In this document: one piece after another, positions 34,727 to 45,128 of the stretch
How the letters are laid out: the number at the start of each line of letters is the position of its first letter
Numbering within the stretch: the stretch's first letter is position 1
NCBI RefSeq assembly: GCF_003047265.1
Contig: NZ_PZYY01000002.1
Coordinates: forward strand, 496,001-560,000
DNA length: 64,000 nucleotides
Source of the DNA: Nocardioides terrigena
GTDB taxonomy: Bacteria > Actinomycetota > Actinomycetes > Propionibacteriales > Nocardioidaceae
Reading direction: 5' to 3'
Translations under genes and position numbers: made by a program
The notes under the pieces: model-generated
The model's input: the letters and a program-made list of their open reading frames with translations, nothing else
What the model was told of the DNA's origin: nothing
Database searches by the model: none

Positions 34727-35967
34727 GTCCCGGTGAGGGCAGGGTCCGGGTCCTCCGCCGTACGCCGGGGCAGGTCGCGGACCGACCGTGAGCAGAGGAC
34801 GAGCGCGCAGATGGCGGCGTACGCGATGCCGGAGGCGACGAGCACACGCGAGTTGCCGAAGGCGACACCGAGCGGACCCCACGCGAGCTGACCGATGGGC
34901 ATCGCGACGAACGAGCCGAGTGCGTCGTAGGAGTAGGCGCGCGACAGCATGTCGTCGTCGATGTTCTCCTGCATCGCGAGGTTCCAGCCCATCGAGAAGA
35001 CCTCGATGCCGGCACCGGCCACGAAGGCGCTCACCACGAGCGCGACGAGGGTCGGGTCCACCCCCAGGATGATCATCGGCAGCCCGGCCAGGGCGATGGC
35101 GATCATGCCCCAGAAGAGCGGTCGCCGCAGGGGCACCCGCAGCAGCACGACCGCCATCGCCAGCAGGCCGAGCGCCTCGGCGGAGAGCACGTAGCCCCAC
35201 CCCTGGCGCCCGATGGTGTCCTGGGCGACGACGGGCCCGAGTGTGAAGAGCGCGCCGTTGTGGATCATGTTGAGTGCTCCGAAGCCGAGCACGACCGCCC
35301 ACAGCCAGGTGGTGGACCAGAAGAACTGCCAGCCCTCGCGCAGCTCGGCGATGGTGCTGGACGACTGCTTCTTGTCCCTCGCGGGCATCCTCACGGGCAG
35401 CAGCAGCAGCGCGGAGAGCAGCCACATCGCCGCGTCGACCGCCAGCGCCCAGCCCGAGCCGATGGTGACGACCAGCAGGGCACCGGTCGTCGGTCCGAGG
35501 ACGGTCAGTCCGTTGCGGGTGAGCGAGAGGAGGGCGTTGGCGGGCTGGAGCTGGGACCGGGGGACCAGCTGGGGGACCATGCTCGCCATCGCCGGGAAGG
35601 AGATCGCCGAGACCGCGCCGTGTACGGCCGTCAGCACGATCAGCATCCACAGCTCGGCGGTCCCGGTGATCACCAGGAAGGCGAGGAAGCCCTGGGAGGC
35701 GGCCGACGCGACGTTGGACACCTGCAGCACCAGCGTGCGCGGGAACCGGTCGGAGATGACGCCGCCCCACAGCAGCAGCAGGATCATGGGGATCGTGTGC
35801 GCGGCGAGCACCTGCCCCAGCGCGGAGGCCGAGTCGGTGAGGTCGAGCACCGCGAAGGCGAGCGCGATGTTGGCCATCGTCGAGCCGAGCGTGTTGGTGA
35901 ACCGCGAGGCGAAGTACCACGCGAAGCCGCGCTCGCGCAGCGGCGCGGCCGCGTCCTTCCAGGTCAC
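34720..35967 (-). CDS. MFS transporter, probable drug/metabolite exporter
   Basis: A 415-aa protein with about 11-12 helices. WYFASRFTNTLGSTMANIALAFAVLDL opens helix 1, WGGVISDRFPRTLVLQVSN is the loop 2-3 MFS signature (GxxxDRxxRR type), and SFPAMASMVPQLVPRSQLQPANAL is typical of the MFS_3/EntS-like exporter group. The ATG overlaps the ArsR-type regulator stop (ATGA), so the pair is one operon, a common arrangement for regulated efflux. Substrate unknown. Confidence 0.88.
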   Translation of the reverse strand: MTWKDAAAPLRERGFAWYFASRFTNTLGSTMANIALAFAVLDLTDSASALGQVLAAHTIPMILLLLWGGVISDRFPRTLVLQVSNVASAASQGFLAFLVITGTAELWMLIVLTAVHGAVSAISFPAMASMVPQLVPRSQLQPANALLSLTRNGLTVLGPTTGALLVVTIGSGWALAVDAAMWLLSALLLLPVRMPARDKKQSSSTIAELREGWQFFWSTTWLWAVVLGFGALNMIHNGALFTLGPVVAQDTIGRQGWGYVLSAEALGLLAMAVVLLRVPLRRPLFWGMIAIALAGLPMIILGVDPTLVALVVSAFVAGAGIEVFSMGWNLAMQENIDDDMLSRAYSYDALGSFVAMPIGQLAWGPLGVAFGNSRVLVASGIAYAAICALVLCSRSVRDLPRRTAEDPDPALTGTS

Positions 35968-36494
35968 TCCGGGTCACCCATCACGAAGGCCTGCGACGAC
36001 GCGCTGACGTGGAGGGTGCCCTCGGTGCGCGCGGGCTGTGCCTGGTCGTGGAGCAGCACCATCGCCTGCGACACCAGGTCGATGGCCGCGCGCCACGTCT
36101 CGGGCGTCACCCACGTCTCGATGTCGGAGGAGCTCGAGGGCCCCTTCACGCGATGGGCCATCCGGCGGACGATCTCCACGTGGGTCGCCTGCTGCCAGGC
36201 GATGCCGTCCTCGACGCTCGGGGGGCCGGGCGGTCGCGTCGGGTCGCCGCCCACGACGTACCGGTAGCGCTTGGCGGTGCCGCCGCGGATCTTCTCCTTG
36301 CTCTCCACGACGAGCTCGCCCGCGTCGTGGAGCACCCGCAGGTGGTACGACGCGTTGGCGTGCGTGAGGTCCAGCTCGCGGGCCACCTCGGCGGCGCTCA
36401 TCGGCTGCGCCGTCAGCATCGAGAGGATCCGCAGCCGCACCGGGTGCGCCACCGATCGCAGGGACGAGATCGCGTCCTTGTCCGTGCCCTCCAC
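35964..36494 (-). CDS. ArsR-type winged-helix regulator
   Basis: A 176-aa regulator. LRSVAHPVRLRILSMLTAQPMSAAEVARELDLTHANASYHLRVLHDAGEL is a classical ArsR/HTH_20 winged helix; the C-terminal part (EDGIAWQQATHVEIVRRMAHRVKG) is helical and probably dimerises or binds a ligand. No CxC metal site is present, so it is not a simple arsenic sensor. It is the first gene of the operon with the MFS exporter and likely represses it through the repeats at 36514-36570. Confidence 0.87.
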   Translation of the reverse strand: MEGTDKDAISSLRSVAHPVRLRILSMLTAQPMSAAEVARELDLTHANASYHLRVLHDAGELVVESKEKIRGGTAKRYRYVVGGDPTRPPGPPSVEDGIAWQQATHVEIVRRMAHRVKGPSSSSDIETWVTPETWRAAIDLVSQAMVLLHDQAQPARTEGTLHVSASSQAFVMGDPE

Positions 36495-36513
36495 GTCAAC
36501 CCTCCACCAGTCG

Positions 36514-36570
36514 TTGGGGGGTCATCCTGATCCGGGGTGGAGGCGACTGTCAAGCAGTTCTTGGGGGGTC
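36514..36570 (-). promoter_or_regulatory. Promoter and operator of the ArsR-MFS operon
   Basis: Two identical copies of TTGGGGGGTC lie at 36514-36523 and 36561-36570. Between them on the minus strand is TTGACA (36553-36548), followed after 18 bases by CAGGAT. The repeats thus flank the -35/-10 region, as expected for autorepression. Confidence 0.55.
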
Positions 36571-36672
36571 GACCCGGGTCGGCCCCTGAGTCGACCCTGA
36601 AGCACCCCCGAAACCGGGTGGATTCCACCCGATCGCGTGGTTGAGTGGGACTCACAGACCAAGGAGGTCCCC

Positions 36673-37122
36673 ATGAGCCAGACACCCCAGGATCCGGCCA
36701 ACCCCTACGGCGACCGGCCTGCCTACGAGCCGCCGTCGCACCAGCAGCCCGACTACACCGCCCCGCAGTCGTCGATCTCGCCGGCGCAGGAGCGCACCCT
36801 CGGCGCCGTCGCGCACGGGGTGCCCCTCATCGCGATGGTGCTCTCCGCGGGCCTGCTCGGCTTCGTCGGGTCGCTGGTGATCTACCTGATGTACAAGGAC
36901 CGCGGCCCCTTCGTGCGCCAGCACGCCGCCAACTCGCTCAACGTCCAGATCATCACCGGCATCGTGCTGCTGATCTCGATCCCGTTGATGCTCATCCTGG
37001 TCGGCTTCGTCACCTACGCCGTCGCCCTCGTCTTCGCGTTCGTGATGCACCTGCTCGGCGCGATCAAGGCCAACAACGGCGAGTGGTGGGACCCGCCGAT
37101 GACGCCCCGCTTCGTCCGCTGA
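36673..37122 (+). CDS. DUF4870 family membrane protein
   Basis: A 149-aa protein. A Pro/Tyr/Gln-rich head (NPYGDRPAYEPPSHQQPDYTAPQSS) precedes three helices (GVPLIAMVLSAGLLGFVGSLVIYLMY, IITGIVLLISIPLMLILVGFV, VALVFAFVMHLLGAI); KDRGPFVRQHAANSLNVQI is the conserved DUF4870 loop. Function unknown. A very strong ribosome-binding site AAGGAGGT (36661-36668) decides the start at 36673. It is convergent with the acyl-CoA ligase gene, with one base between stops. Confidence 0.88.
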   Translation: MSQTPQDPANPYGDRPAYEPPSHQQPDYTAPQSSISPAQERTLGAVAHGVPLIAMVLSAGLLGFVGSLVIYLMYKDRGPFVRQHAANSLNVQIITGIVLLISIPLMLILVGFVTYAVALVFAFVMHLLGAIKANNGEWWDPPMTPRFVR

Positions 37123-37123
37123 C

Positions 37124-38668
37124 TCACGGGTGGTGCTGGAGACGCTCCTTGATGTCCGTCTTCAGCACCTTCCCCACCTTGGAGCGCGGCAGGTCGGCCC
37201 AGACCTCGACCTGCTTGGGCGCCTTGACGCTCCCGATGCGCGCCTTGACGAAGGCCACGACCTCGTCCGTGTCGACGTCGCGGCCCTCGCGCAGCTGCAG
37301 CACCGCCGTGACCCGCTCGCCCCAGCGGTCGTCGGGGAGCCCGACGACGGCGCAGTCCTGGACGTCGGGATGGGCCATCAGCGCCTGCTCGACCTCGGTG
37401 GAGTAGACGTTGAACCCACCCGTGATGACCATGTCCTTGGCCCGGTCGACGATGAACAGGAAGTTGTCCTCGTCGAGGTAGCCCACGTCACCGGTGTGGT
37501 GCCAGCCGTGCGCCGACGCCTCCGCCGTCGCTGCGGGGTCGCGGTAGTAGCCCGCCATCACCAGGGAGCTGCGCACCACGATCTCGCCGGTGTCGCCGCG
37601 GGGGAGCAGTGTCCCGTCCGCGCCCATGATGGAGACCGTCACCAGCGGAGCGGGGCGCCCCGCCGATGACAGCCGTGCGTGGGCGACCGTGCCGTCCGGC
37701 AGGAAGTGGTCGCGGGGGGCCATCGTGGAGATCATCATCGGGGCCTCGGTCTGCCCGAAGAGCTGGGCCATGACCGGCCCGATCCGCACCAGCGCCTCCT
37801 CGAGCCGGGCGGCCGACATCGGGGCGGCGCCGTACCAGAAGCACTGGAGCGACGAGGTGTCCGTGCGGGCCAGCCGCTCTTGCGCCAGCACCATGTAGAT
37901 CACGGTGGGCGGCAGGAACGCGTGCGTCACCCGGCGCTCCTCGATGAGCCCGAGGAACGCGCCCACGTCGGGGGAGCGCATCACCACCACCTCCCCGCCG
38001 AGGGCGAGCACGGGGAAGCAGAGCACGCCCGCCGCGTGCGTGAGCGGAGCCAGGGCCAGGTAGACGGGCCGCCCCTCGAACGGGTAGCTCATCAAGGTGA
38101 TGGCGGTCATCGTCTCGAGGTTGGTGCCGGTGAGCTGCACCCCCTTGGGGCGCCCGGTGGTGCCACCGGTCCCCACGATCATGGCGACGTCGTCGACCGG
38201 GTCCACCGGTGAGTACGACGCCGTCCCGGCGTCGAGGAAGTCCGCCCACGAGGTGGCCCACTCGACGTGCCCGTCCAGGCACACCAGCGTGGTGAGCCGC
38301 GGCAGCTCGGCGCGAATCGCGTCGACCAGGGGTGCGAAGTGCTCCTGGAAGACCAGCACCGTGCAGTCGAAGAGCTCCAGCAGCTCACGGTTCTCCGCCG
38401 CCTCGTTGCGCGGGTTGACCGGGCACCAGACGGCGCCCGCCCGGCTGATCCCGAAGACGCAGGTGAACGCCACCGGGTCGTTGGCCGACAGGATCGCCAC
38501 CTTGTCGCCGGGTGCGACCCCGCGCGCGTGCAGGGCGCCGGCGACCCGACCGGCGAGCTCCTGCACCTCGGCGTACGTCCTCGTGACGCCGTCGGTGGTG
38601 AGGCAGGGCGCGTCCGGTCCCAGGGACGCGCCCTTGTCGAGGTAGTCGACCAGCCGCACCGGCCTCAT
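37124..38668 (-). CDS. Acyl-CoA ligase (AMP-binding, FadD-like)
   Basis: A 514-aa adenylate-forming enzyme that activates a carboxylic acid to its CoA thioester. The P-loop IVGTGGTTGRPKGVQLTG, FGQTEAPMM, the ATP-binding YLDEDNFLFIVDRAKDMVITGGFNVYSTEVE and the C-terminal lysine in LPRSKVGKVLK are all present. The substrate class (fatty, steroid side chain or aromatic) cannot be read directly. It is the third gene of a coupled operon SDR-DUF5938-ligase, which suggests breakdown or modification of one acid. Confidence 0.9.
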   Translation of the reverse strand: MRPVRLVDYLDKGASLGPDAPCLTTDGVTRTYAEVQELAGRVAGALHARGVAPGDKVAILSANDPVAFTCVFGISRAGAVWCPVNPRNEAAENRELLELFDCTVLVFQEHFAPLVDAIRAELPRLTTLVCLDGHVEWATSWADFLDAGTASYSPVDPVDDVAMIVGTGGTTGRPKGVQLTGTNLETMTAITLMSYPFEGRPVYLALAPLTHAAGVLCFPVLALGGEVVVMRSPDVGAFLGLIEERRVTHAFLPPTVIYMVLAQERLARTDTSSLQCFWYGAAPMSAARLEEALVRIGPVMAQLFGQTEAPMMISTMAPRDHFLPDGTVAHARLSSAGRPAPLVTVSIMGADGTLLPRGDTGEIVVRSSLVMAGYYRDPAATAEASAHGWHHTGDVGYLDEDNFLFIVDRAKDMVITGGFNVYSTEVEQALMAHPDVQDCAVVGLPDDRWGERVTAVLQLREGRDVDTDEVVAFVKARIGSVKAPKQVEVWADLPRSKVGKVLKTDIKERLQHHP

Positions 38669-39801
38669 CCCTCCACGGTGAGGACCGGCGGCGACACCAG
38701 CCCGAAGCTGCGGAGGACCGACAGCAGCTCGCGGTGCCCGAAGGCCTGGCACCCGGACGCGAAGCCCACCCGCCGCGGTGCCTGCTGGAGCAGGGAGTAC
38801 GCCGCAAAGGCCTGGAGGAGCCCCGTCTGCTTGTAGTTCTGGTTGCCGTGGATCACGCAGTGCGCCCGGCCGAGCGGACCCGAGGCGTGCACCGAGTCGA
38901 GGGACTTGTTGAGGCGCGGGTTCTCCCGGGGCGGCATCACGTTCATCACCTGGGCCGCGGTCGCGGCCAGCGCGGCGTACTTCTCGTCCGGGTCCATGTC
39001 CTTGGTCGCCTCGATGGCACCGGCCACGATCTGCGGCACACCCATCATCAGCGCCTTGTTGAAGACGCCGCCGAGGGCCTTGACGTTGGCGACACGCGGG
39101 TCGCGGCGGTACCAGACCGGGTGCGACGTGCCGCCCCACGGCAGTGCCAGCGCCAGCTCGTGCTGGCCCGGGATGGCCAGCTGGTAGTGCCCGGCCTCGG
39201 GGTCGAAGGGGACGTAGGTGTCCTGCTCGAGGTAGTGCGCCCCCGACAGGGCGGCGTTGAACAGGATGGTCTGGGTCGAGGCGATGGTCGGGCTCCCGCC
39301 CCAGAAGACCGCGATGTCCAGGGTGTCGAGACCGGGGGTCTCGAGGGCGACCTCGGCGGCGATCTCGCCGGTCGTGTACATCTGGGCGATGCCGGGTGCC
39401 AGCAGCAGGCCGGCGGCGGCGAAGTCCGCGCCGTACTGCTCGTCGCAGGTGATCAGCCAGTCCTGCTCGCCGGTGGTGTCGGTGTAGTGGGCGCCCGCGG
39501 AGAGGCAGGCCTCGACGACCTCGGGGCCCCACTTGCTGAACGGGCCGACCGTGTTGAGCACCACGGAGGCCCCGGAGAACAGCCGGGTGAGCGACTCGAC
39601 GTCGTGGCTGACCTCGACGACGTCGTAGTCGGCGGTCTCGATGCCGGCGACGTTGCTCTCCATCGAGGCCTTGACCTTGTCGGCGTCCCGGCCGGCGGCC
39701 ACGAAGGGGACGCGGTACTCGCGCAGGTACTCGCAGATGAGCCGGCCGGTGTAGCCGGAGGCGCCGTAGACGACGACGGGCTTGTCGGTCATGGCGCTCA
39801 C
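38665..39801 (-). CDS. DUF5938 / saccharopine-dehydrogenase-like protein
   Basis: A 378-aa protein with an N-terminal Rossmann fold (KPVVVYGASGYTGRLICEYL) and VLNTVGPFSKWGPEVVEACLSAGAHYTDTTGEQ, a pattern of saccharopine-dehydrogenase-like trans-acting reductases; the C-terminal half (ENPRLNKSLDSVHASGPLGRAHCVIHGNQNYKQTG) fits DUF5938. The true reaction is unknown. GTG 39801 overlaps the SDR stop by 4 bases; an ATG at 39792 is an alternative start. Confidence 0.82.
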   Translation of the reverse strand: MSAMTDKPVVVYGASGYTGRLICEYLREYRVPFVAAGRDADKVKASMESNVAGIETADYDVVEVSHDVESLTRLFSGASVVLNTVGPFSKWGPEVVEACLSAGAHYTDTTGEQDWLITCDEQYGADFAAAGLLLAPGIAQMYTTGEIAAEVALETPGLDTLDIAVFWGGSPTIASTQTILFNAALSGAHYLEQDTYVPFDPEAGHYQLAIPGQHELALALPWGGTSHPVWYRRDPRVANVKALGGVFNKALMMGVPQIVAGAIEATKDMDPDEKYAALAATAAQVMNVMPPRENPRLNKSLDSVHASGPLGRAHCVIHGNQNYKQTGLLQAFAAYSLLQQAPRRVGFASGCQAFGHRELLSVLRSFGLVSPPVLTVEG

Positions 39802-40592
39802 ATCCCCATCCCGCCGTCGACCGGCAGGCCGACGCCGTTGACGAAGCGTGCGGCGTCGGAGGCCAGGAAGACCACCGCGTCGGCCATGTCGGAGACCTCG
39901 CCGAGACGACCCGACGGGGTGAGCTCGATGACCGCGCCGACGGCCTCCTCCGGCGAGCCGAACAGCCCGATCGAGGCGACGTCGTTGGCCAGCCCGGCGC
40001 CCATCGCGGTGGGCACGAGCCCGGGGTAGATGCAGTTGACGCGCACCCCGTAGCCGAGCTTGCCCGACTCCATGGCCGCGACCCTGGTCAGCCGGTCGAC
40101 GCCGGACTTGGTGGCGGAGTAGACCGAGATGCCGGGGAACGCGATCGTGGCGGCGACGGAGGCGACGTTGACGACCACTCCTCCCTGGCCGGCCGCGCCC
40201 TCGGGGCGCATCGTGCGGAACGCGTGCTTGATGCCGAGCGCGGTGCCGAGCAGGTTGACCTCGAGCTGCTTGCGCACGGCGGCCGCGTCGAGGTCGACGA
40301 GCAGGCTGGTGATCTCGATGCCGGCGTTGTTGACCAGGATGTCGAGGCCGCCGAGCTGGTCGACGGCCGAGGCGACCGCGGCCTCCCAGCTGGCGTCGTC
40401 CGAGACGTCGAGGTGGACGAAGCCGTGTCCCTCGCCCAGGCTCTCGGCCACCTTGGTGCCCAGGTCGTCCTGCAGGTCGGCCACAACGACGTGGGCGCCG
40501 GCGTCGGCGAGGGCCTGTGCCATGCCCTCGCCCAGCCCCTGGGCTCCGCCGGTGACCAGGGCCTTGCGGCCCGTCAGGTCCAGATCGGTCAT
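39798..40592 (-). CDS. Short-chain dehydrogenase/reductase (first gene of TetR-controlled operon)
   Basis: A 264-aa classical SDR: GRKALVTGGAQGLGEGMAQALADAG, VVADLQDDL (Asp favours NAD), NNAGIEI, VASVAATIAFPGISVYSATKSGVDRL with the catalytic Tyr and Lys, and FVNGVGLPVDGGMGM. It is the first gene of an operon with the DUF5938 protein and acyl-CoA ligase, so a hydroxyacyl or sterol-like alcohol intermediate is plausible. It is divergent from the TetR gene, with two operator-like sites between them. Confidence 0.9.
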   Translation of the reverse strand: MTDLDLTGRKALVTGGAQGLGEGMAQALADAGAHVVVADLQDDLGTKVAESLGEGHGFVHLDVSDDASWEAAVASAVDQLGGLDILVNNAGIEITSLLVDLDAAAVRKQLEVNLLGTALGIKHAFRTMRPEGAAGQGGVVVNVASVAATIAFPGISVYSATKSGVDRLTRVAAMESGKLGYGVRVNCIYPGLVPTAMGAGLANDVASIGLFGSPEEAVGAVIELTPSGRLGEVSDMADAVVFLASDAARFVNGVGLPVDGGMGM

Positions 40593-40644
40593 TGCGTGCG
40601 CTCCTCGCGTCGAAGTGTGTCGGTGGTCACAGACAAGACCTGTT

Positions 40645-40682
40645 CTTGACACCTGTCAAGACAAAACTGGACACCTGTCAAG
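40645..40682. promoter_or_regulatory. Twin TetR operators
   Basis: CTTGACACCTGTCAAG (40645-40660) is a perfect 7-2-7 palindrome; CTGGACACCTGTCAAG (40667-40682) repeats it with one change, exactly 22 bases further on, about two helical turns. Each contains TTGACA on one or both strands, so binding would cover the -35 boxes. CAAGA-N5-TCTTG at 40634-40648 is a weaker third site. Confidence 0.75.
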
Positions 40683-40785
40683 AAAATGCGCGAGACTCGG
40701 CGCCGGGCGGCTCGCAGGACGCACGGCATGCGCCGCCGCCCGCCGTACGATGACGACGCCAGCGCCCACCAGGAGGGGAGGACCC

Positions 40786-41412
40786 GTGTCGAGCTCCACC
40801 AGTGCTCCGCCCCGTCGCTCGCCCGCGGACAAGCATGACGCGCGCCGCAACCAGCTCGCCGAGTCGGCGCTGAAGACCCTCGGTGAGGTGGGCTACGCCC
40901 GCACCAGCCTGCGCGAGGTCGCCCAGAACTCGGAGTTCAGCCACGGCGTCGTCCACTACTACTTCCACGACAAGCTCGAGCTGATCCTCTACTCGGTGCG
41001 CTACTACAAGGCGCAGTGCGTGACCCGGTACGACGGGGTGGTCGCCGACTCGACGTCGACCGAGGGGCTGCTCGACGCGTTCGCCGCGAAGCTCGCCGAG
41101 ACCATCCGCGAGGAGGCGCCGATGCACCGCCTCTGGTACGACCTGCGCACCCAGGCGATGTTCGAGGAGCCCTTGCGCGAGGCTGTGGCGGTCATCGACA
41201 AGACCCTCGAGGACATGATCTGGCGGGTGGTCTCCCGCTACGCCGAGCTCGCCGGACGGGCGCCCGTGATGGCGAGCGGTCCGGCGTACGCCGTGCTCGA
41301 CGGGCTCTTCCAGCAGAGCCTGCTGGCCCACCTCTCCGGCAGTGCCACGGCCCTCGAGGAGCTGTCGGTGCAGGTGCACGCCCTGATGCCGCTGCTGCTG
41401 ACGCGGGACTGA
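40786..41412 (+). CDS. TetR-family repressor
   Basis: A 208-aa regulator starting at GTG 40786 with AGGAGGGGAGG before it. The helix-turn-helix is RRNQLAESALKTLGEVGYARTSLREVAQNSEFSHGVVHYYFHDKLELI; the remaining helical domain binds the inducer (perhaps an acyl-CoA, given the operon). It is divergent from the SDR-DUF5938-ligase operon and probably represses both directions through the palindromes at 40645-40682. Confidence 0.9.
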   Translation: MSSSTSAPPRRSPADKHDARRNQLAESALKTLGEVGYARTSLREVAQNSEFSHGVVHYYFHDKLELILYSVRYYKAQCVTRYDGVVADSTSTEGLLDAFAAKLAETIREEAPMHRLWYDLRTQAMFEEPLREAVAVIDKTLEDMIWRVVSRYAELAGRAPVMASGPAYAVLDGLFQQSLLAHLSGSATALEELSVQVHALMPLLLTRD

Positions 41413-41486
41413 GCGGGCGCCGAGTGGCGCCCTCGAGCCGGCAACCGGGTCGCCGCCGGCCGTCGTACGGCGCTAGCATGGTCGAC

Positions 41487-41525
41487 ATGTGCACGCAGTC
41501 CCTGCTTCTTGGCCAGCCGCGCTGA
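41487..41525 (+). CDS. Leader peptide of leuS with three leucine codons
   Basis: A 12-codon frame, [12 protein letters not shown], sits between a TAGCAT box (41474-41479) and a true intrinsic terminator. The leucine codons are CTG CTT CTT; CTT is very rare in a genome this rich in GC, which would make it sensitive to charged tRNA-Leu. An in-frame ATG at 41478 would extend it by three residues. The position of TAGCAT suggests the RNA begins at or near 41487. Ahead of a leucyl-tRNA synthetase gene, this reads as a classical attenuation leader. Confidence 0.65.
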   Translation: MCTQSLLLGQPR

Positions 41526-41568
41526 CTCCACGAGTCGCGCGGCCACCCCTCCCTGCGAGGGGTTTTTT
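41519..41568 (+). promoter_or_regulatory. leuS attenuator: hairpin plus intrinsic terminator
   Basis: A first hairpin pairs GCGC-T-GACTC (41519-41528) with GAGTCGCGC (41532-41540). The terminator follows: CCCCTC (41546-41551) with GAGGGG (41557-41562) around CCTGC, then six T at 41563-41568. This is the only hairpin with a T-run that I found in the window. I could not derive a convincing antiterminator by eye. Confidence 0.7.
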
Positions 41569-41604
41569 CATGTCCGGAGCACGGCCACACGAAGGAAGAC
41601 GACG

Positions 41605-44079
<2,475 letters not shown>

Positions 44080-44174
44080 TGCGTGAGCGCGCGAGGGACG
44101 AGCGGGCGAGCTGCGAAGCGACCGACCCCGCGTCGTCTGAGGGCGCGACGCTGCTCACCCACTAGCCTTCCGCC

Positions 44175-45026
44175 ATGTCCGTCGTCGTGGTCACCGACTC
44201 GACCGCCACCCTCCCTGCCGACCTCGCCGAGGAGCAGGGCATCGTGGTGGTGCCGCTACAGGTCGTCATCGGTGCCCAGGTGCACGACGAGGGCTCGGAG
44301 GGGGCGACCCCGGAGGTCGTGGCGCAGGCGCTGCGCGACTTCGTCCCGGTGAGCACGTCGCGGCCCTCGCCGGCCGCCCTCGTCGAGGTCTACGAGCGGT
44401 TGGCGCGGGACGGGGCCGACGAGATCGTGTCCATCCACCTGTCGGGGGAGATGAGCGGGACCTTCGAGTCGGCGCAGCTCGCCGCGCAGCAGGTCGACGT
44501 ACCCGTGCACTGCGTCGACTCACGCCAGGTGGGCGTGGCGACGGGCTTCGCCGCCCTCTCGGCGGTGGAGGCGCTCCGTGCCGGGGCCTCTGCCGTGGAG
44601 GCGGCCGACGTGGCCCGGCATCGGGCGGCCGCGGCGTCGTCGCTCTTCTACGTCGACACGCTGGAGTACCTGCGCCGTGGCGGCCGGATCGGGGCCGCCG
44701 CCGCGATCCTCGGCGGTGCCCTCGCGGTCAAGCCGCTGCTCTGCATCGAGGACGGCAAGGTGGCCAACCTCGAGCGGGTGCGGACCGCCGCCCGTGCGCT
44801 CAGCCGGCTGGAGGACCTCGCGGTCGAGGCCGCGGGGGAGTCGTCCGTCGACGTCTGCGTCGCCCACCTCGCCAACCCCGAGCGGGCCGGCGCCCTCGCG
44901 GACAAGCTGTCGGTGCGACTGGCGGACCAGCTCGAGGGCCGCGAGGTGTGGTGCGGCGAGCTCGGTGCCGTGCTGGGTGCCCACGTCGGGCCCGGCATGG
45001 TCGCGGTCTGCGTCGCGCCCCGCTGA
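44175..45026 (+). CDS. DegV family fatty-acid-binding protein
   Basis: A 283-aa protein of the DegV fold, which binds a fatty acid and, in Firmicutes (FakB), presents it to a kinase. VVTDSTATLPADLAEEQGIVVVPLQV, VSTSRPSPAALVEVYE, SIHLSGEMSGTFESA, VDTLEYLRRGGRIGAAAAILGG and LKPLL-like AVKPLLCIEDGKV are diagnostic. TAGCCT (44163-44168) lies 6 bases before the ATG (leaderless). No FakA kinase is nearby. Confidence 0.93.
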   Translation: MSVVVVTDSTATLPADLAEEQGIVVVPLQVVIGAQVHDEGSEGATPEVVAQALRDFVPVSTSRPSPAALVEVYERLARDGADEIVSIHLSGEMSGTFESAQLAAQQVDVPVHCVDSRQVGVATGFAALSAVEALRAGASAVEAADVARHRAAAASSLFYVDTLEYLRRGGRIGAAAAILGGALAVKPLLCIEDGKVANLERVRTAARALSRLEDLAVEAAGESSVDVCVAHLANPERAGALADKLSVRLADQLEGREVWCGELGAVLGAHVGPGMVAVCVAPR

Positions 45027-45128
45027 GGGACGGGCCACCTGTCGTCCCGGCGCTGCTGCGCCGGGGTGGTTTTCCACAGGTCTCGGACGCCGGTGGCGGC
45101 CGGCCGCGCTGCTTCCTAGGTTCGATGC

